Notes: generated from the letters alone by a model not told the origin. Shown: positions 23,297 through 32,485, counted from the stretch's first letter. The stretch: DNA of 48,140 bases from a virus (IMGVR_UViG_3300035180_001575:1-48140); one strand, 5' to 3'. A program made the numbers and translations.

Positions 23297-24514
23297 TTAG
23301 GCCAACGAATCTTGGATTGTGATAATCGTTTGATCGTTTGCCAATGCTGCTCCGCCTGCTGCATTGATTTGTGCAGTAAAGGGATAGGTACGAATAATGG
23401 CCTTTTCGCCATCATCTAGTGCCGCGTCTGTCAGTTTAATAGCCGACAAATTGAAGGACATGAAGTCTGCAATGTTGGTAGTATCCGCAGCCATCACCGC
23501 CACAAGGGAGGTAATGGTTTCAGTGTCGTACAAATCGCGCAAAGTTGTACTGTCGAACAGGGCTGTGAATTGGCCTGTAACTTCGATACGTCCGCGAGCC
23601 ATGTCTGGCGCATAGTTGCTTCCAACCACTGGGCCTTCTGGAGCCAATGCAGTTTTGACAGTAAGGCTGATGCCTGTTACAACCTGATTTTTTGTACCGT
23701 TTACCAACAGCACACCACGGACAGCAGTAAGCACTGGGCTTGTGGTGGCAGAGGATGGGGATGTCAAAGCCTGTGCAACACCGGCAGTACGAACACCCAA
23801 ACCGGCAGCAGTTAACTTGACAGTTGCATTTCCAGAAGCAGGCAAACCAATGTCCATTTGACCAATGCGAATATCGGGATACAATTCGCTCTTGGACAAA
23901 TCTGCATACCATTCTTCAATGGTAAACAGGGTATCTGTATGACCAGTTAGTGGAACCAATGCCTTCTTACCAACCACCGTAACGGTACTGGATGCAATTG
24001 GGCCTTCTGCAATCAGCACAGTTCCATTCAGCGTTACGCAGGTAATAACCGTTGCTGTCACCGCCGTAACAATGCAGTTATTGTCACGGTTTACAGGATT
24101 GGCAAAGGTGCCAGCAGTAATGCGAATCACGTCGCCAACTTTAATACCAGCCGCAAGGTAATCGCCGGAACCACGGGTAATGGTGAAGGGGCCAGCGCCA
24201 GCAATGGTAAGCGACAATGTGGTCAGTGCTGCCGTTGCGGTAAACACTTTGCGAAGCAGACCAGCAATTAATGCCGAATAGGTTCCAGGAGACAGCAAAC
24301 CATCAAAGTTCCAAGAACTGGAAGCTGTACCCAGATTAACACCTGTGGATTGTTGGTGTTGAACAATTTCGTCGTTGGTGTACGACGCACGATTGATTTC
24401 TGCAATGGAGGTCTTGCGACGCAAGATTTGTCCACCCGCGCCAATTGCGGGGGTTCCCAAAGAAACCTGAGCCTTATAGGCCGTGATTTTATTGATGCCT
24501 TGTGCGACTGTCAT
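23297..24514 (-). CDS. Major tail tube protein
   Basis: 405 residues, beta-rich, with few charged helices. The N-terminus (AQGINKITAYKAQVSLGTPA, then RRKTSIAEINRASYTNDEI) and the C-terminal half (DIRIGQMDIGLPASGNATV) match tail tube proteins of siphoviruses. A Gly/Thr-rich insert near 115-200 (GIKVGDVIRITAGTF) looks like an extra beta domain exposed on the tail surface. Position after the terminator gene and before the chaperones supports the call. Confidence 0.85.
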   Translation of the reverse strand: MTVAQGINKITAYKAQVSLGTPAIGAGGQILRRKTSIAEINRASYTNDEIVQHQQSTGVNLGTASSSWNFDGLLSPGTYSALIAGLLRKVFTATAALTTLSLTIAGAGPFTITRGSGDYLAAGIKVGDVIRITAGTFANPVNRDNNCIVTAVTATVITCVTLNGTVLIAEGPIASSTVTVVGKKALVPLTGHTDTLFTIEEWYADLSKSELYPDIRIGQMDIGLPASGNATVKLTAAGLGVRTAGVAQALTSPSSATTSPVLTAVRGVLLVNGTKNQVVTGISLTVKTALAPEGPVVGSNYAPDMARGRIEVTGQFTALFDSTTLRDLYDTETITSLVAVMAADTTNIADFMSFNLSAIKLTDAALDDGEKAIIRTYPFTAQINAAGGAALANDQTIITIQDSLA

Positions 24515-24552
24515 AATGATGTCCTTTTAAAAATCCGCAGAGCGGAGGTGAG

Positions 24553-25200
24553 TTACGCGTAAATATCCGACCTATACCAAATTTTCACCGGCAACTGAAT
24601 GTCGTCCGATGAACCCTGTAAATACCCAAATTCTGGTGTATCGGAAATAATTACCTTTACTCCAGCATTTACTAGGGTGGTGCCCTTTTTAAAGAAGCTT
24701 CGAATTAACTCAGCTCTTGCCATTGCAGCACCAACTCCAATACCCACAGGATAAACCAAAGTCACCTGGAACACCCCATGCTCCCGATAGAAGCCACCAC
24801 CTTGCGTTGGCTCGTCTGGCTTAAATGTTGTCATAAATATCAATTGATAGGGCATTCCCTGTACCACTTGATACGATGTATTCTGGTATGCCGTCAAGTT
24901 TCCCAAAACGCTACCGCCAGTCCCCGGGATTGTAACAGCTAGCGGGGCTTTTGTGGCACTATTTTGTAAATTAAAGGTTGTGGGCGAAAGTACGATAACG
25001 AGGTATGTGCCTGCAAGGCTCGGTGTGCCCCCGGTGTAGCCCGGGAGGGTTACAGGCATGCCTGTAACAAGCCCGTGGGGGCCTGTTGTGCTAAATAGGG
25101 CAGGGCTACCCACACCAACGGTAAACGGCACGGCTGGTAGTATTGGTGGCACTGTGGCAAGCTGTGCCTCAAGTGCCGCGCGAATTAAAACCATGCTCAT
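24553..25200 (-). CDS. Tail terminator protein with inserted beta domain
   Basis: 215 residues. The ends match small tail terminator proteins (MVLIRAALEAQLA at the start; GVFQVTLVYPVGIG, LIRSFFKKGTTL, IQLPVKIWYRSD at the end). Residues about 27-100 form an insert with FSTTGPHGLVTGMPVTLPGY and AGTYLVIV, similar in pattern to an insert in the J protein. The family normally runs to about 130-150 residues, so the insert accounts for the extra length. It would cap the tail tube at the head end. Confidence 0.75.
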   Translation of the reverse strand: MSMVLIRAALEAQLATVPPILPAVPFTVGVGSPALFSTTGPHGLVTGMPVTLPGYTGGTPSLAGTYLVIVLSPTTFNLQNSATKAPLAVTIPGTGGSVLGNLTAYQNTSYQVVQGMPYQLIFMTTFKPDEPTQGGGFYREHGVFQVTLVYPVGIGVGAAMARAELIRSFFKKGTTLVNAGVKVIISDTPEFGYLQGSSDDIQLPVKIWYRSDIYA

Positions 25201-25691
25201 CTTACACGCCCACCTTCTGATTTGATTTGCTCTGCAACTTTTGCAACCATCTGACTATACTCACCCCGTACTCGAGTTAAAGTATGAGCAGGCATTTGTG
25301 TAGAGTGTCCATCTTCCAGCTCACGCGCATAAGGAACGTTATTAACAAGATAGAACTTATATCCACGACTTGCAGCCGCAGGAATGCGACCAATATTTTC
25401 TCCAACAGTGTTAACACCGGAAGGATCTATTTTACCTTCTAGCCATCCCACAGGTCGCTGGTTTACACCAAGTTGCCAATTACCCCGAAACTGTCCGCCC
25501 ACATAACCTTCGCTTAATGCCTTAGCCCGGTTCTTTGGTGACCACAACATAACATCGCCAACTGGGCTAACTTCGTCTAACCTTACAATCATTGCCGCCA
25601 ATGTTTCGTAGGTTACGCGATTCATACTTCGTGTAATTCCCTCAATACGCTTATTGAAGTAAAAAGCAACGGCCCCGTTGTCTATGCTCAT
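25197..25691 (-). CDS. Head-tail connector, HK97 gp10-like
   Basis: 164 residues from ATG 25691, overlapping the upstream stop by four bases (a TTG at 25703 is less likely). VTYETLAAMIVRLDEVSPV, GQFRGNWQLGVN, VPYARELEDGHSTQMPAHTL and VRVEQ-like end are typical of the HK97 gp10 neck/tail-completion family. It lies between two connector genes. Confidence 0.8.
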   Translation of the reverse strand: MSIDNGAVAFYFNKRIEGITRSMNRVTYETLAAMIVRLDEVSPVGDVMLWSPKNRAKALSEGYVGGQFRGNWQLGVNQRPVGWLEGKIDPSGVNTVGENIGRIPAAASRGYKFYLVNNVPYARELEDGHSTQMPAHTLTRVRGEYSQMVAKVAEQIKSEGGRVR

Positions 25692-26053
25692 CGCTGTGCC
25701 CAAATATCGTAAAGAACACGGGTACCGGCTGGGTTTACAACTTTGACAACATAGGCTTTATAAATAGTGTTGTCAATAAACAACAGATCCCCTGTGTTGA
25801 TAATTTGTGTCGCAGCCACTAAAATCCGTTTGTCTGTTCGACTTGTTTGCAGGTACTGATCGGAAGAGTCTCCAAAATTTCGATAGTCGTAGTCAAGTAA
25901 TAGTCCAACGGTTGTAAACGTGGAAGAGTTCTGTGTAGCTATACCAGTTGCAGAATCTTCTACACCACTTTCAAAATTAGTAACAATAACCTGCTGACCG
26001 AACTCCGTAAGCATTTCGGTAGTGGTAGAAGCAAGTTCGTTGTATAAACTCAT
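25688..26053 (-). CDS. Head-tail connector or stopper protein
   Basis: 121 residues with a beta-barrel-like pattern: GQQVIVTNFESGVED, TGIATQNSSTFTTVGLLLD, RILVAATQIINTGDLLFIDN and AYVVKVVNPAGTRVLYDIW. This fits the stopper that seals the connector after DNA packaging. Its start shares one base with the upstream stop. Confidence 0.7.
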   Translation of the reverse strand: MSLYNELASTTTEMLTEFGQQVIVTNFESGVEDSATGIATQNSSTFTTVGLLLDYDYRNFGDSSDQYLQTSRTDKRILVAATQIINTGDLLFIDNTIYKAYVVKVVNPAGTRVLYDIWAQR

Positions 26054-26565
26054 TACACTCTCCGCAGTTTAACCATTGTATTAGAACCAGACTGCAAAAA
26101 AGGAGCCAGCATATTGGCAGCAGATAAATATCTTTTTCCCTGAGGAGAATTTGAGTCGTACACAATTTTTAGAGGTCCAACCTGTTTACTAACAATATTT
26201 TGAGTTGCATCGGGATTAAGATTCCCAGATGCGGCTGCAAATGCTAGTTCGCAGTTAGCCTGTTGAATTACAATTGGAACAACATCCGGCATGACCACAT
26301 TAAACACGCCAAGGTCAGGGAGTTGGACGTTATAGCGTGGCCAATCAAGTGCTTGGGATGCATTGACACGGCTACCCTTCCACTGCAAACGATACATCTG
26401 GCACATGAACGTTGCGGCTCGGCGCAATGCCTGTTCTTTTTCTGTGTCCTGTAACGTCGCCCAAAGCGTATTTCCTGAACTAGCATGATACAGATCGCAA
26501 AAGGCAACAGTAGCGTATGCCTCGGATGCTGCGCTTGCTGTACCAGTTTCAACAATAAGAGACAT
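26053..26565 (-). CDS. Head completion / DnaT-like domain protein
   Basis: 170 residues. ETGTASAASEAYATVAFCD, LWATLQDTEKEQALRRAATF, QWKGSRVNASQALDWPRY and KVGPLKIVYDS-like segments match the family often labelled DnaT-like ssDNA-binding protein in phage genomes, which in this position acts as the head-tail adaptor. The structural role is preferred here on context. Confidence 0.75.
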   Translation of the reverse strand: MSLIVETGTASAASEAYATVAFCDLYHASSGNTLWATLQDTEKEQALRRAATFMCQMYRLQWKGSRVNASQALDWPRYNVQLPDLGVFNVVMPDVVPIVIQQANCELAFAAASGNLNPDATQNIVSKQVGPLKIVYDSNSPQGKRYLSAANMLAPFLQSGSNTMVKLRRV

Positions 26566-26630
26566 GATGTTATACCTTCTGCAGGAATGCTATGTTATAC
26601 CATAAAGAACATTTATTGTCCATGTTTTTA

Positions 26631-28469
26631 TTATTTGGACAACGGATAGGTTTGACTTAATCCTTCTAGCGGATAAGAACGTGTTCCAAATATTGGGTAG
26701 ATTTGAGTTTTACCAGCAAGGTAATATTGTTCGTTTGGACGGGTATCTGCATAAGACGCAAAGTCTACAGCAAATGCAATTTCTGTAATTGCTGCATACC
26801 AAACTGCACGACTGCTAGAGGTGTCTACGGCTGTAAGTGTTTCCACTACGGATACACCAAAAGCAAACAAATAATTAGAAGTATCGTTAGCCGAACCTAT
26901 TTCGTTAATAGTAGAGCTATAAGACGCATATCTAGAAGATGTTTCCGTAGCACTTGCCACTTCCATAATAAAAGAGGTAGTAACCCAAGAACCTGTAGCA
27001 ACATCTAGTGCTGCACTGGTTTCGGTAAGAGCTGCTGTGGCATTCCATTGCACAGTTTCAGTGTCCGTAGCATTAGCTGTTTCCCCAGCAACACCCACCA
27101 CAATACGGGCAGCAGCCCCGGAATCCGCCCCAGCAGCCACCTCCGTCACAGTGCTAGCCTGTACCAGTGCAACGGTGCTAGAATCGCTTGTAGCCCCGCT
27201 ATCCGTTTGGCTTGCGGTAAATGTGGCTATAACAGTTGCACTATCGCTAAGAGTAGAAGTCTCCGTAATAGACACAGGATAAGTTGCAGACCCAATGTCC
27301 CCAGTTGCTGCATCTGACGCAGCGGACGTTTCTGTTACCGAGCTTACAAAGATTGCATTTGCTGTTGTTGTATTGTCAGCACTTCCAGCCTCTGCAATAA
27401 CCACATTAAACTGGGCTATTGCAGTTTGGGTAGAGTTGCCTGTGGCGATTTCTGTTATTGTGCTGGTAAAGGTAACCTGAGTAGTTGCACTATCCGCACC
27501 AGTACCCAGCTCCGTTATGCTAGCCACAACACTAAGCAGCGCACTTCCAACATCCGTTGCACTGGCGGTTTCTGTTATGGACACCGGATATGTAGTAGAA
27601 CCAATGTTAACGGAGCCATCGTTTATTTCACCAGCACTAGCCGCATCAGTTTGTGCAGCGGCAAAATTAACCTGTGCGGTTGTCGTGTTATTAGCACTGC
27701 CAGACTCTGCAATGGAACTTTGGAAGGCAACCTGTGTGGTAGCTATATCAACACCGTTTGCAGCTTCTATTTGAGCAGCTTGGAAACTAGATTGAACACC
27801 TACAACGTCGCTTGCCGCAGCGGTTTCTGTTATCGATACAGGGTACGTGGTAGAACCAACAGTAGTGGAACCATCTGAGGCATCCGAAGCAGAAGCAGCA
27901 TCTGTTACCGTATCCGCAAACGTTGCAATTGCACTAATAGTATCGGCACCTACACCCGCCTCTGTCACAGTGCCGGGCATGGTAGCTTGCGCCGTAATAG
28001 TTTCAGCGCCAGCCGCAGCTTCTGTTCTAGTTGCGGTACCTGTGTTAACGGCACTAGAAGTTTCCCCAGCCGTTGCAGCTTCCGTTATATCAGCACCTTT
28101 AACCAGTACCGCATCGGAAGTATTATTTGCAGTAGCAGCTTCTGTAACTTCCGAAACTGTTGCCAGCACTTTGGTAATTGCGTCTGCCGCACTAGCAGCT
28201 TCCACAATGACCACATTAGAGGTGCTGTTGGCAAAAGCAGTATCGGAGGCAGCAGCGGCTTCTGATACTGTTACCGTATAGGTTCCTGTACTTACAAATG
28301 TTGCTACCCGCAAGTCTTCGTCGAACCAGCCAAGCGCCTGCGCAGTCTTATCAAACCATCCAGCCTGGACTGCGGTTTCGTCAAAGGTGCCAAGGAGGTC
28401 TATTGTTGGTGAGGCGGAAACATCGGCCTGTGTCTGCGCCCCGCCAGATAGAAGCGGCCCGAAAAACAT
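26631..28469 (-). CDS. Repeat-rich structural (fibre-like) protein
   Basis: 612 residues. From about residue 60 to 570 the protein is a run of roughly 20-residue repeats of the form S/T-x-TE-xx-A-x-A-x-D-xxx-A-x-x-x-F, with the longer block STTYPVSITETAAASD recurring four times. The repeats are rich in Thr, Ala, Ser, Asp and Glu and nearly free of Lys, Cys and Pro. They suggest an extended beta-solenoid or fibre. The N-terminus has a short WFDKTAQALGWFDEDL duplication; the C-terminus (YYLAGKTQIYPIFGTRSYPL) is compact. It lies among head and connector genes, so it could be a head fibre or neck whisker. Confidence 0.75.
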   Translation of the reverse strand: MFFGPLLSGGAQTQADVSASPTIDLLGTFDETAVQAGWFDKTAQALGWFDEDLRVATFVSTGTYTVTVSEAAAASDTAFANSTSNVVIVEAASAADAITKVLATVSEVTEAATANNTSDAVLVKGADITEAATAGETSSAVNTGTATRTEAAAGAETITAQATMPGTVTEAGVGADTISAIATFADTVTDAASASDASDGSTTVGSTTYPVSITETAAASDVVGVQSSFQAAQIEAANGVDIATTQVAFQSSIAESGSANNTTTAQVNFAAAQTDAASAGEINDGSVNIGSTTYPVSITETASATDVGSALLSVVASITELGTGADSATTQVTFTSTITEIATGNSTQTAIAQFNVVIAEAGSADNTTTANAIFVSSVTETSAASDAATGDIGSATYPVSITETSTLSDSATVIATFTASQTDSGATSDSSTVALVQASTVTEVAAGADSGAAARIVVGVAGETANATDTETVQWNATAALTETSAALDVATGSWVTTSFIMEVASATETSSRYASYSSTINEIGSANDTSNYLFAFGVSVVETLTAVDTSSSRAVWYAAITEIAFAVDFASYADTRPNEQYYLAGKTQIYPIFGTRSYPLEGLSQTYPLSK

Positions 28470-28816
28470 TACGCCACCTTACGAATGCTGAATTCTATCG
28501 CCCGGTCAGTGCCGCCCAGCTTGGTCAGCGTCATATCCCAGCCGTTCATCAGGAGCAGGCTTGGGGTGACGTAGACGGGCTCGGCCTGCACACCTGAGAT
28601 CGTGATGTCTTGCACCAGTCGCTGTGTACCCGCCGCTTGTACCTTCTCTTTGATCTGCAGCTTATACGACTCTGTAGCTGTGAGCGTGGACAGGTCAAGA
28701 AACAGTTGGTAGATGCCAGCCACTGCAATAGATGCGAGCGTAGTGGTGCCGTTGGGCAGGCTGAACTCAGTCGTGCCGATGGTTGCGCTGCCACCGTATG
28801 CTTGTGTGATAGCCAT
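28469..28816 (-). CDS. Small structural protein
   Basis: 115 residues, beta-rich: QAYGGSATIGTTEFSLPNG, IYQLFLDLSTLTATESYKLQ, and a C-terminal GTDRAIEFSIRKVA. Its stop overlaps the start of the repeat protein. Likely a virion component of the head or of the fibre group; no family recognised. Confidence 0.7.
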   Translation of the reverse strand: MAITQAYGGSATIGTTEFSLPNGTTTLASIAVAGIYQLFLDLSTLTATESYKLQIKEKVQAAGTQRLVQDITISGVQAEPVYVTPSLLLMNGWDMTLTKLGGTDRAIEFSIRKVA

Positions 28817-29758
28817 TTAGTCTGCGCTCCAGTAGGTGAATCGGACGTAACCGTCGCCGCCTGCGCCGCCTGCGGCGTTTCCACCCCCTCCACCGCCGCC
28901 AGCTCCATACCCAGTAGCAGCGCCGCCTGCACTATTACCGTTGCCCCCCGCCCCGTATAAGCCGAACATACTCATCCCCCCGTGGCCGCCTGCACCAAAC
29001 GAAACAGTGGTGTTCGTTGTCCCCGATGGGTTAGCCGAACGTCCCGCGTTGAATGACCAACATTCAGAAAATCCGTTGTAGCTTGCCGCATTCCCGCCTG
29101 CAACCGTAGGTGTTGTGCTGGCGTTTCCACCAGAGCATCCCGCCTGGCAGAAAATATTTGCCAGTGTTCCTGTTGGGGTGTAGGGAAATAAAGCAGAACC
29201 TGATGAAGCCCCCACCGCGTTATTCACGGGAGCCGGTGCGGACACAGGCCCACCAGCCGACCCACGAACCCAGTTGTTCCCGCCGTAAGCGAATCCGCCT
29301 GACCCGCTTGTCGTTGCGCTAAAGGCAGCAATTCCTCCTGCAAGGCAGAGGCCGTCTGCGGACGGTGTTGAAGAGAACGCGAATTTTGAGCCGGATGGAA
29401 GCCCAGAAATAAGTGTAAATCCGCCTGACGTCCCCGGATTACCAGCAGTACCAGCACTGCCGCCTGCACCAACAGTGATGGTCAGGGCTGTGCTTCTTAC
29501 AACGGTTAAATTTGTGTCATACATGCACAATCCGCCGCCGCCGCCACCACCGCCTGCGTTAGCGGCGGTGGTATTCCACCCACCACCACCACCAGCACCA
29601 GCGCCACAACCATCAAGTGCAAGCGTAGCCACCCCGTCAGGAACAGTCCAGTTCCAAGGCCCGTTAACCGAGGTTGCATCAACGATACCGTCTGTGACGA
29701 TACCTGTGCCGCGGATGAACTCGACAACATGCTGTTGTAAACGTGCGCCGCCGATCAT
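28817..29758 (-). CDS. Glycine-rich fibre-like protein
   Basis: 313 residues. After a short N-terminal part (WNWTVPDGVATLALDGCGAG) the chain is very Gly-rich with runs of six or more Gly, and it ends with GYVRFTYWSAD. This resembles the C-terminal domain of the tail fibre at 13370. It lies directly before the fibre-assembly-like gene at 29755 in transcription order reversed, with a four-base overlap. Likely a head or neck fibre, by position. Confidence 0.7.
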   Translation of the reverse strand: MIGGARLQQHVVEFIRGTGIVTDGIVDATSVNGPWNWTVPDGVATLALDGCGAGAGGGGGWNTTAANAGGGGGGGGLCMYDTNLTVVRSTALTITVGAGGSAGTAGNPGTSGGFTLISGLPSGSKFAFSSTPSADGLCLAGGIAAFSATTSGSGGFAYGGNNWVRGSAGGPVSAPAPVNNAVGASSGSALFPYTPTGTLANIFCQAGCSGGNASTTPTVAGGNAASYNGFSECWSFNAGRSANPSGTTNTTVSFGAGGHGGMSMFGLYGAGGNGNSAGGAATGYGAGGGGGGGNAAGGAGGDGYVRFTYWSAD

Positions 29759-30204
29759 GGTACGTACCTCTCTTTGTCCTGGACTGGTTCATCCAAAATC
29801 ACCGCAGCACGGCCAGCTCCAATCAGCCCATATGCCTCTATCATCTCTACACCTCCCCGAGTAGTCGGGTCGGAAAGGTCAATGAACGAAGCTGCATCAA
29901 TCTTCTTCTGCTGCCGACGCATAGCTGCTGCCTGCACTGTTGCGCCTTGGCTTGCAAGGTCAATACCAATCGCCTCCTCGTCGGTAAACCGTGTCAGAAA
30001 TGCGTACTGGGTGATGCGGCAATCCTCTACCTTGACCACTGGAGTTGGCGCAGTAAACACGCCGCTCACATAGGTGTAGCCGGGGCCAACACTAGCCGTC
30101 TGTTCCATGCAGATGTGGGCAGGGTAGAACTGTTGTGCGCGTTCCACCGAGTCTGCACTGATGCAATTTTCAACAATACCATCTTTGATGAGTAGGACGT
30201 TCAT
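29755..30204 (-). CDS. Fibre assembly-like protein
   Basis: 149 residues. N-terminal LLIKDGIVENCISADS and GPGYTYVSGVFTAP, then ITQYAFLTRFTDEEAIGIDL and a helical end with IDLSDPTTRGGVEMIEAYGL. This pattern is widespread beside phage fibres and overlaps in style with the protein at 12567. It sits between two fibre-like genes of the head region. Confidence 0.7.
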   Translation of the reverse strand: MNVLLIKDGIVENCISADSVERAQQFYPAHICMEQTASVGPGYTYVSGVFTAPTPVVKVEDCRITQYAFLTRFTDEEAIGIDLASQGATVQAAAMRRQQKKIDAASFIDLSDPTTRGGVEMIEAYGLIGAGRAAVILDEPVQDKERYVP

Positions 30205-31392
30205 TTACGCACTCGCAATGGTGAATTGAATTTCGGGTAAGCCCGTGGCGGTGCTGTCAGCGTTGACCATCACGTCAATCGCAGAGTCGCCGAACACTTG
30301 GTTCATGCCGGTCTTGGTAAGGTCATGGGTGTCACCATCGTTGGCAATACGCACCCGGCCTGACCACAATGGGCGCAGCACCAGCACGTTGAAGTTGCCC
30401 GCGGTCATGGCGGTTCCGCCGTTGGTAACAATGACCGATTCGATGGTTCGCACCCCGGAGTCGCCCGCCTGCAATGCCAGCATGAAGCGCTTGCCCAATG
30501 TAAGCGCGGCAACAGCTTGTGCAGCGCTGATGATGGAGGTGCGGCCTGCGGTGCCTGCTTGGTTGGTGTAGGTAACCTGCACCTGCCACGCGGTTCCGGT
30601 GACGAAGGCGGTGGTTACCTCGATCCAGATTTGCGTGTTGGTGAAGTCTGTTCCGCCCGGCACCCGGCTGGAGTAGCTGGGCTGTGCGCTCAATGTAGTT
30701 GTTCCTGCGGTGAAGGCATAAGCTCCAGCCTTGAATAGCACATCGCTTACTCGCATACGGCACAGCACAGTGTTGGCAAAGTCTACCCGCGCAAGGTAGC
30801 CGGTTCCGCTGGCAAAGTTGATTAGCGGGAAGCCTGCGGTGGCATCGGTAGGAACAACACCGTTGGCTGTTGAGGTGCCAGCCAGTGTGCCCGAGCCGGG
30901 GGAGCCTGCCAGATCAAAAATGCTGAACCAGTTTAGCGCCACGCTGGTGCGCGATGCGGTGCGGACAAACGGAAAATCCTGTTTGAGCGCGTTCACAAAT
31001 GTGGACAACGGGGAGGACGACACCATAACAATAGCGCCCGAGGCATCGAACTTGTTCCAGCCATCGGTGTCGTTATACTCCAGTGTTTCACCAGACTGCA
31101 AGGTCGTACCCATCAGCTCGACGGCGTTGGTGCCATCGGTATGCCGAACGATTACTCCCACGCTGGAGGCGGCGCTGATGTTGGTAATGGTGACATTCTT
31201 GACGTTGCGGGTGGTGCTGACCGGGACGGTGCCCGACACGCCAGTGGTGGTGGCCGTGACGATTTTAGCGTTGGCGCGTCCGGGGGTGACCGTAGTTCCA
31301 CTCAGGTCGACCCAGGAGGTGTGCACATCCAGCGCCACAGCCTGCGCGGTAATGACCTGGATGGCGTCATAGGTGGAATTAAGAAGTATCAT
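30205..31392 (-). CDS. Large structural protein of the head/fibre group
   Basis: 395 residues with a beta-rich, Thr/Ser/Ala-rich composition. The N-terminal third (TSWVDLSGTTVTPGR, NVTITNISAASSVGVIVRH) looks like a small capsid-binding beta domain; the rest (YLARVDFANTVLCRMRVSD, QVFGDSAIDVMVNADST) is jelly-roll-like. No family is recognised. Gene order after the coat and decoration genes suggests a capsid-attached protein. The hairpin at 31414 lies in its leader. Confidence 0.65.
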   Translation of the reverse strand: MILLNSTYDAIQVITAQAVALDVHTSWVDLSGTTVTPGRANAKIVTATTTGVSGTVPVSTTRNVKNVTITNISAASSVGVIVRHTDGTNAVELMGTTLQSGETLEYNDTDGWNKFDASGAIVMVSSSPLSTFVNALKQDFPFVRTASRTSVALNWFSIFDLAGSPGSGTLAGTSTANGVVPTDATAGFPLINFASGTGYLARVDFANTVLCRMRVSDVLFKAGAYAFTAGTTTLSAQPSYSSRVPGGTDFTNTQIWIEVTTAFVTGTAWQVQVTYTNQAGTAGRTSIISAAQAVAALTLGKRFMLALQAGDSGVRTIESVIVTNGGTAMTAGNFNVLVLRPLWSGRVRIANDGDTHDLTKTGMNQVFGDSAIDVMVNADSTATGLPEIQFTIASA

Positions 31393-31413
31393 AAAAAGAT
31401 TCTAAATATTTTG

Positions 31414-31435
31414 CCACCCCATATTTCAGGGGTGG
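31414..31435 (-). terminator. Hairpin between structural genes
   Basis: CCACCCC (31414-31420) pairs with GGGGTGG (31429-31435) across an eight-base loop in the gap between the genes at 31442 and 30205. No U-run follows on the minus strand, so it may be an RNA processing or attenuation element rather than a true terminator. Confidence 0.35.
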
Positions 31436-31441
31436 GCTTAT

Positions 31442-31630
31442 TTACTCAGCAGGAACAGCTTCAATTTGAGTTGCATCGAAGTAGCGAGTGCGTGTTTCGC
31501 CTGCGTCTTGGAATTCGACACAAACTTGCAGTGCACCAGTTTCCTGGTCGGCATGAAAGCCAGCCACATTGCCCACAATAGGGGCTGGGAGGATTTGGCG
31601 AACTTGGTCGCCTTTTTTGAAGTTGGACAT
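31442..31630 (-). CDS. Small SH3/KOW-like protein
   Basis: 62 residues: FKKGDQVRQILPAPIVGNVA, then QVCVEFQDAGETRTRYFDATQIEAV. The strand pattern is that of a small SH3-like barrel, as seen in KOW or YodC-type proteins. No role is evident. It lies one base after the gene at 31632 in transcription order. Confidence 0.65.
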   Translation of the reverse strand: MSNFKKGDQVRQILPAPIVGNVAGFHADQETGALQVCVEFQDAGETRTRYFDATQIEAVPAE

Positions 31631-31631
31631 G

Positions 31632-32201
31632 TTAGATGCTCGCTGTGTAAGTAACGTTCAACACGTCTGTGGAAGCAACAGTCTTATTACCGCCAGAGAA
31701 GTCGCCCGCACTGTAAAGTGTTCCAGTGGTGTTATCCACAGTAGCAGAACCAGCAAGGGTAAGGAAGCAGCCAGCAACGGTTCCACCAGAGGTGAATGTA
31801 AAACTGACAGCAGCACTAACGGCTTTGGATTTGCCACTGGCAGTAGACCATGCGGGGGTCTTGCGACTTCCCGAATAGGCTGGCGCATTTGCCAATCCAA
31901 CTTCCAACCATGCGCCGTGAGAGGCTTGCGTGTCGCCAATAACGGCAGTACCAACACCCTTCAGGCCCATCACCACGGATGCAGTGTAAGCAGAACCTGC
32001 CAACACAGTATCCAGTGCAAAGTTGCCGCCAACTGTGGTTACCAAATTTTCGATAACGTCTATCCACTTGACATTGCCGTCTTTGTCGTACAGCGTTGCT
32101 GTGTAGAAGCCACCAGCATGAGCAGCTTCGTTCACAGCGCTCGTTTTGCAAAGAGCGACTTGTTGCGCGTCAGAAGCGTTCAGTGCTTCAGAATGTTTCA
32201 T
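31632..32201 (-). CDS. Putative capsid decoration protein
   Basis: 189 residues, Ala/Thr/Ser-rich and beta-rich: GGFYTATLYDKDGNVKWIDV, ENLVTTVGGNFALDTVLAG and ASTDVLNVTYTASI at the end. Its position two genes after the coat protein suggests a capsid surface or decoration protein. No family recognised by eye. Confidence 0.6.
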   Translation of the reverse strand: MKHSEALNASDAQQVALCKTSAVNEAAHAGGFYTATLYDKDGNVKWIDVIENLVTTVGGNFALDTVLAGSAYTASVVMGLKGVGTAVIGDTQASHGAWLEVGLANAPAYSGSRKTPAWSTASGKSKAVSAAVSFTFTSGGTVAGCFLTLAGSATVDNTTGTLYSAGDFSGGNKTVASTDVLNVTYTASI

Positions 32202-32211
32202 GTGATTTCCT

Positions 32212-32427
32212 TTAGGTTGCAGTCCAAGGTGCTACCACCTTGGGAGCAGTAGAAACTTCTGCGACAACGGGGTCGACAGGGATTTCCACCACTGGGGTTT
32301 CGGGGATATCGCACAGGATCATAGTATCAGCATCGAAATCGCTTTCGTTAATGATAACAACACCAGTGGGATTGTCTTCGGTTGATTCACCTTTGATGGC
32401 AACCGTGGCACAAGAATGTGGACCCAT
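32212..32427 (-). CDS. Small hypothetical protein of the head module
   Basis: 71 residues, acidic, with Pro/Val-rich C-terminal half (IPETPVVEIPVDPVVAEVS). Lies between the coat terminator hairpin and the decoration gene. Unknown function; could be a head accessory protein. Confidence 0.6.
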   Translation of the reverse strand: MGPHSCATVAIKGESTEDNPTGVVIINESDFDADTMILCDIPETPVVEIPVDPVVAEVSTAPKVVAPWTAT

Positions 32428-32452
32428 AAATTTCTCCGTTCAATGTTGGTGT

Positions 32453-32485
32453 AAGAAAGCGGGCAGCACCTTTCGATGCGCCCGC
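32453..32485 (-). terminator. Hairpin terminator or attenuator after the coat gene
   Basis: On the minus strand GCGGGC-GCATC pairs with GGTGC-GCCCGC (one bulged base, GAAA-type loop), followed by TTTCTT. It lies 20 bases after the coat gene, where partial termination would keep coat mRNA more abundant than the downstream genes. Confidence 0.65.

Noticed and set aside
26703-28281. Several plus-strand frames of 80-150 codons opposite the repeat protein
   Set aside because: They mirror the repeats of the minus-strand gene and have no start signals or protein-like composition.
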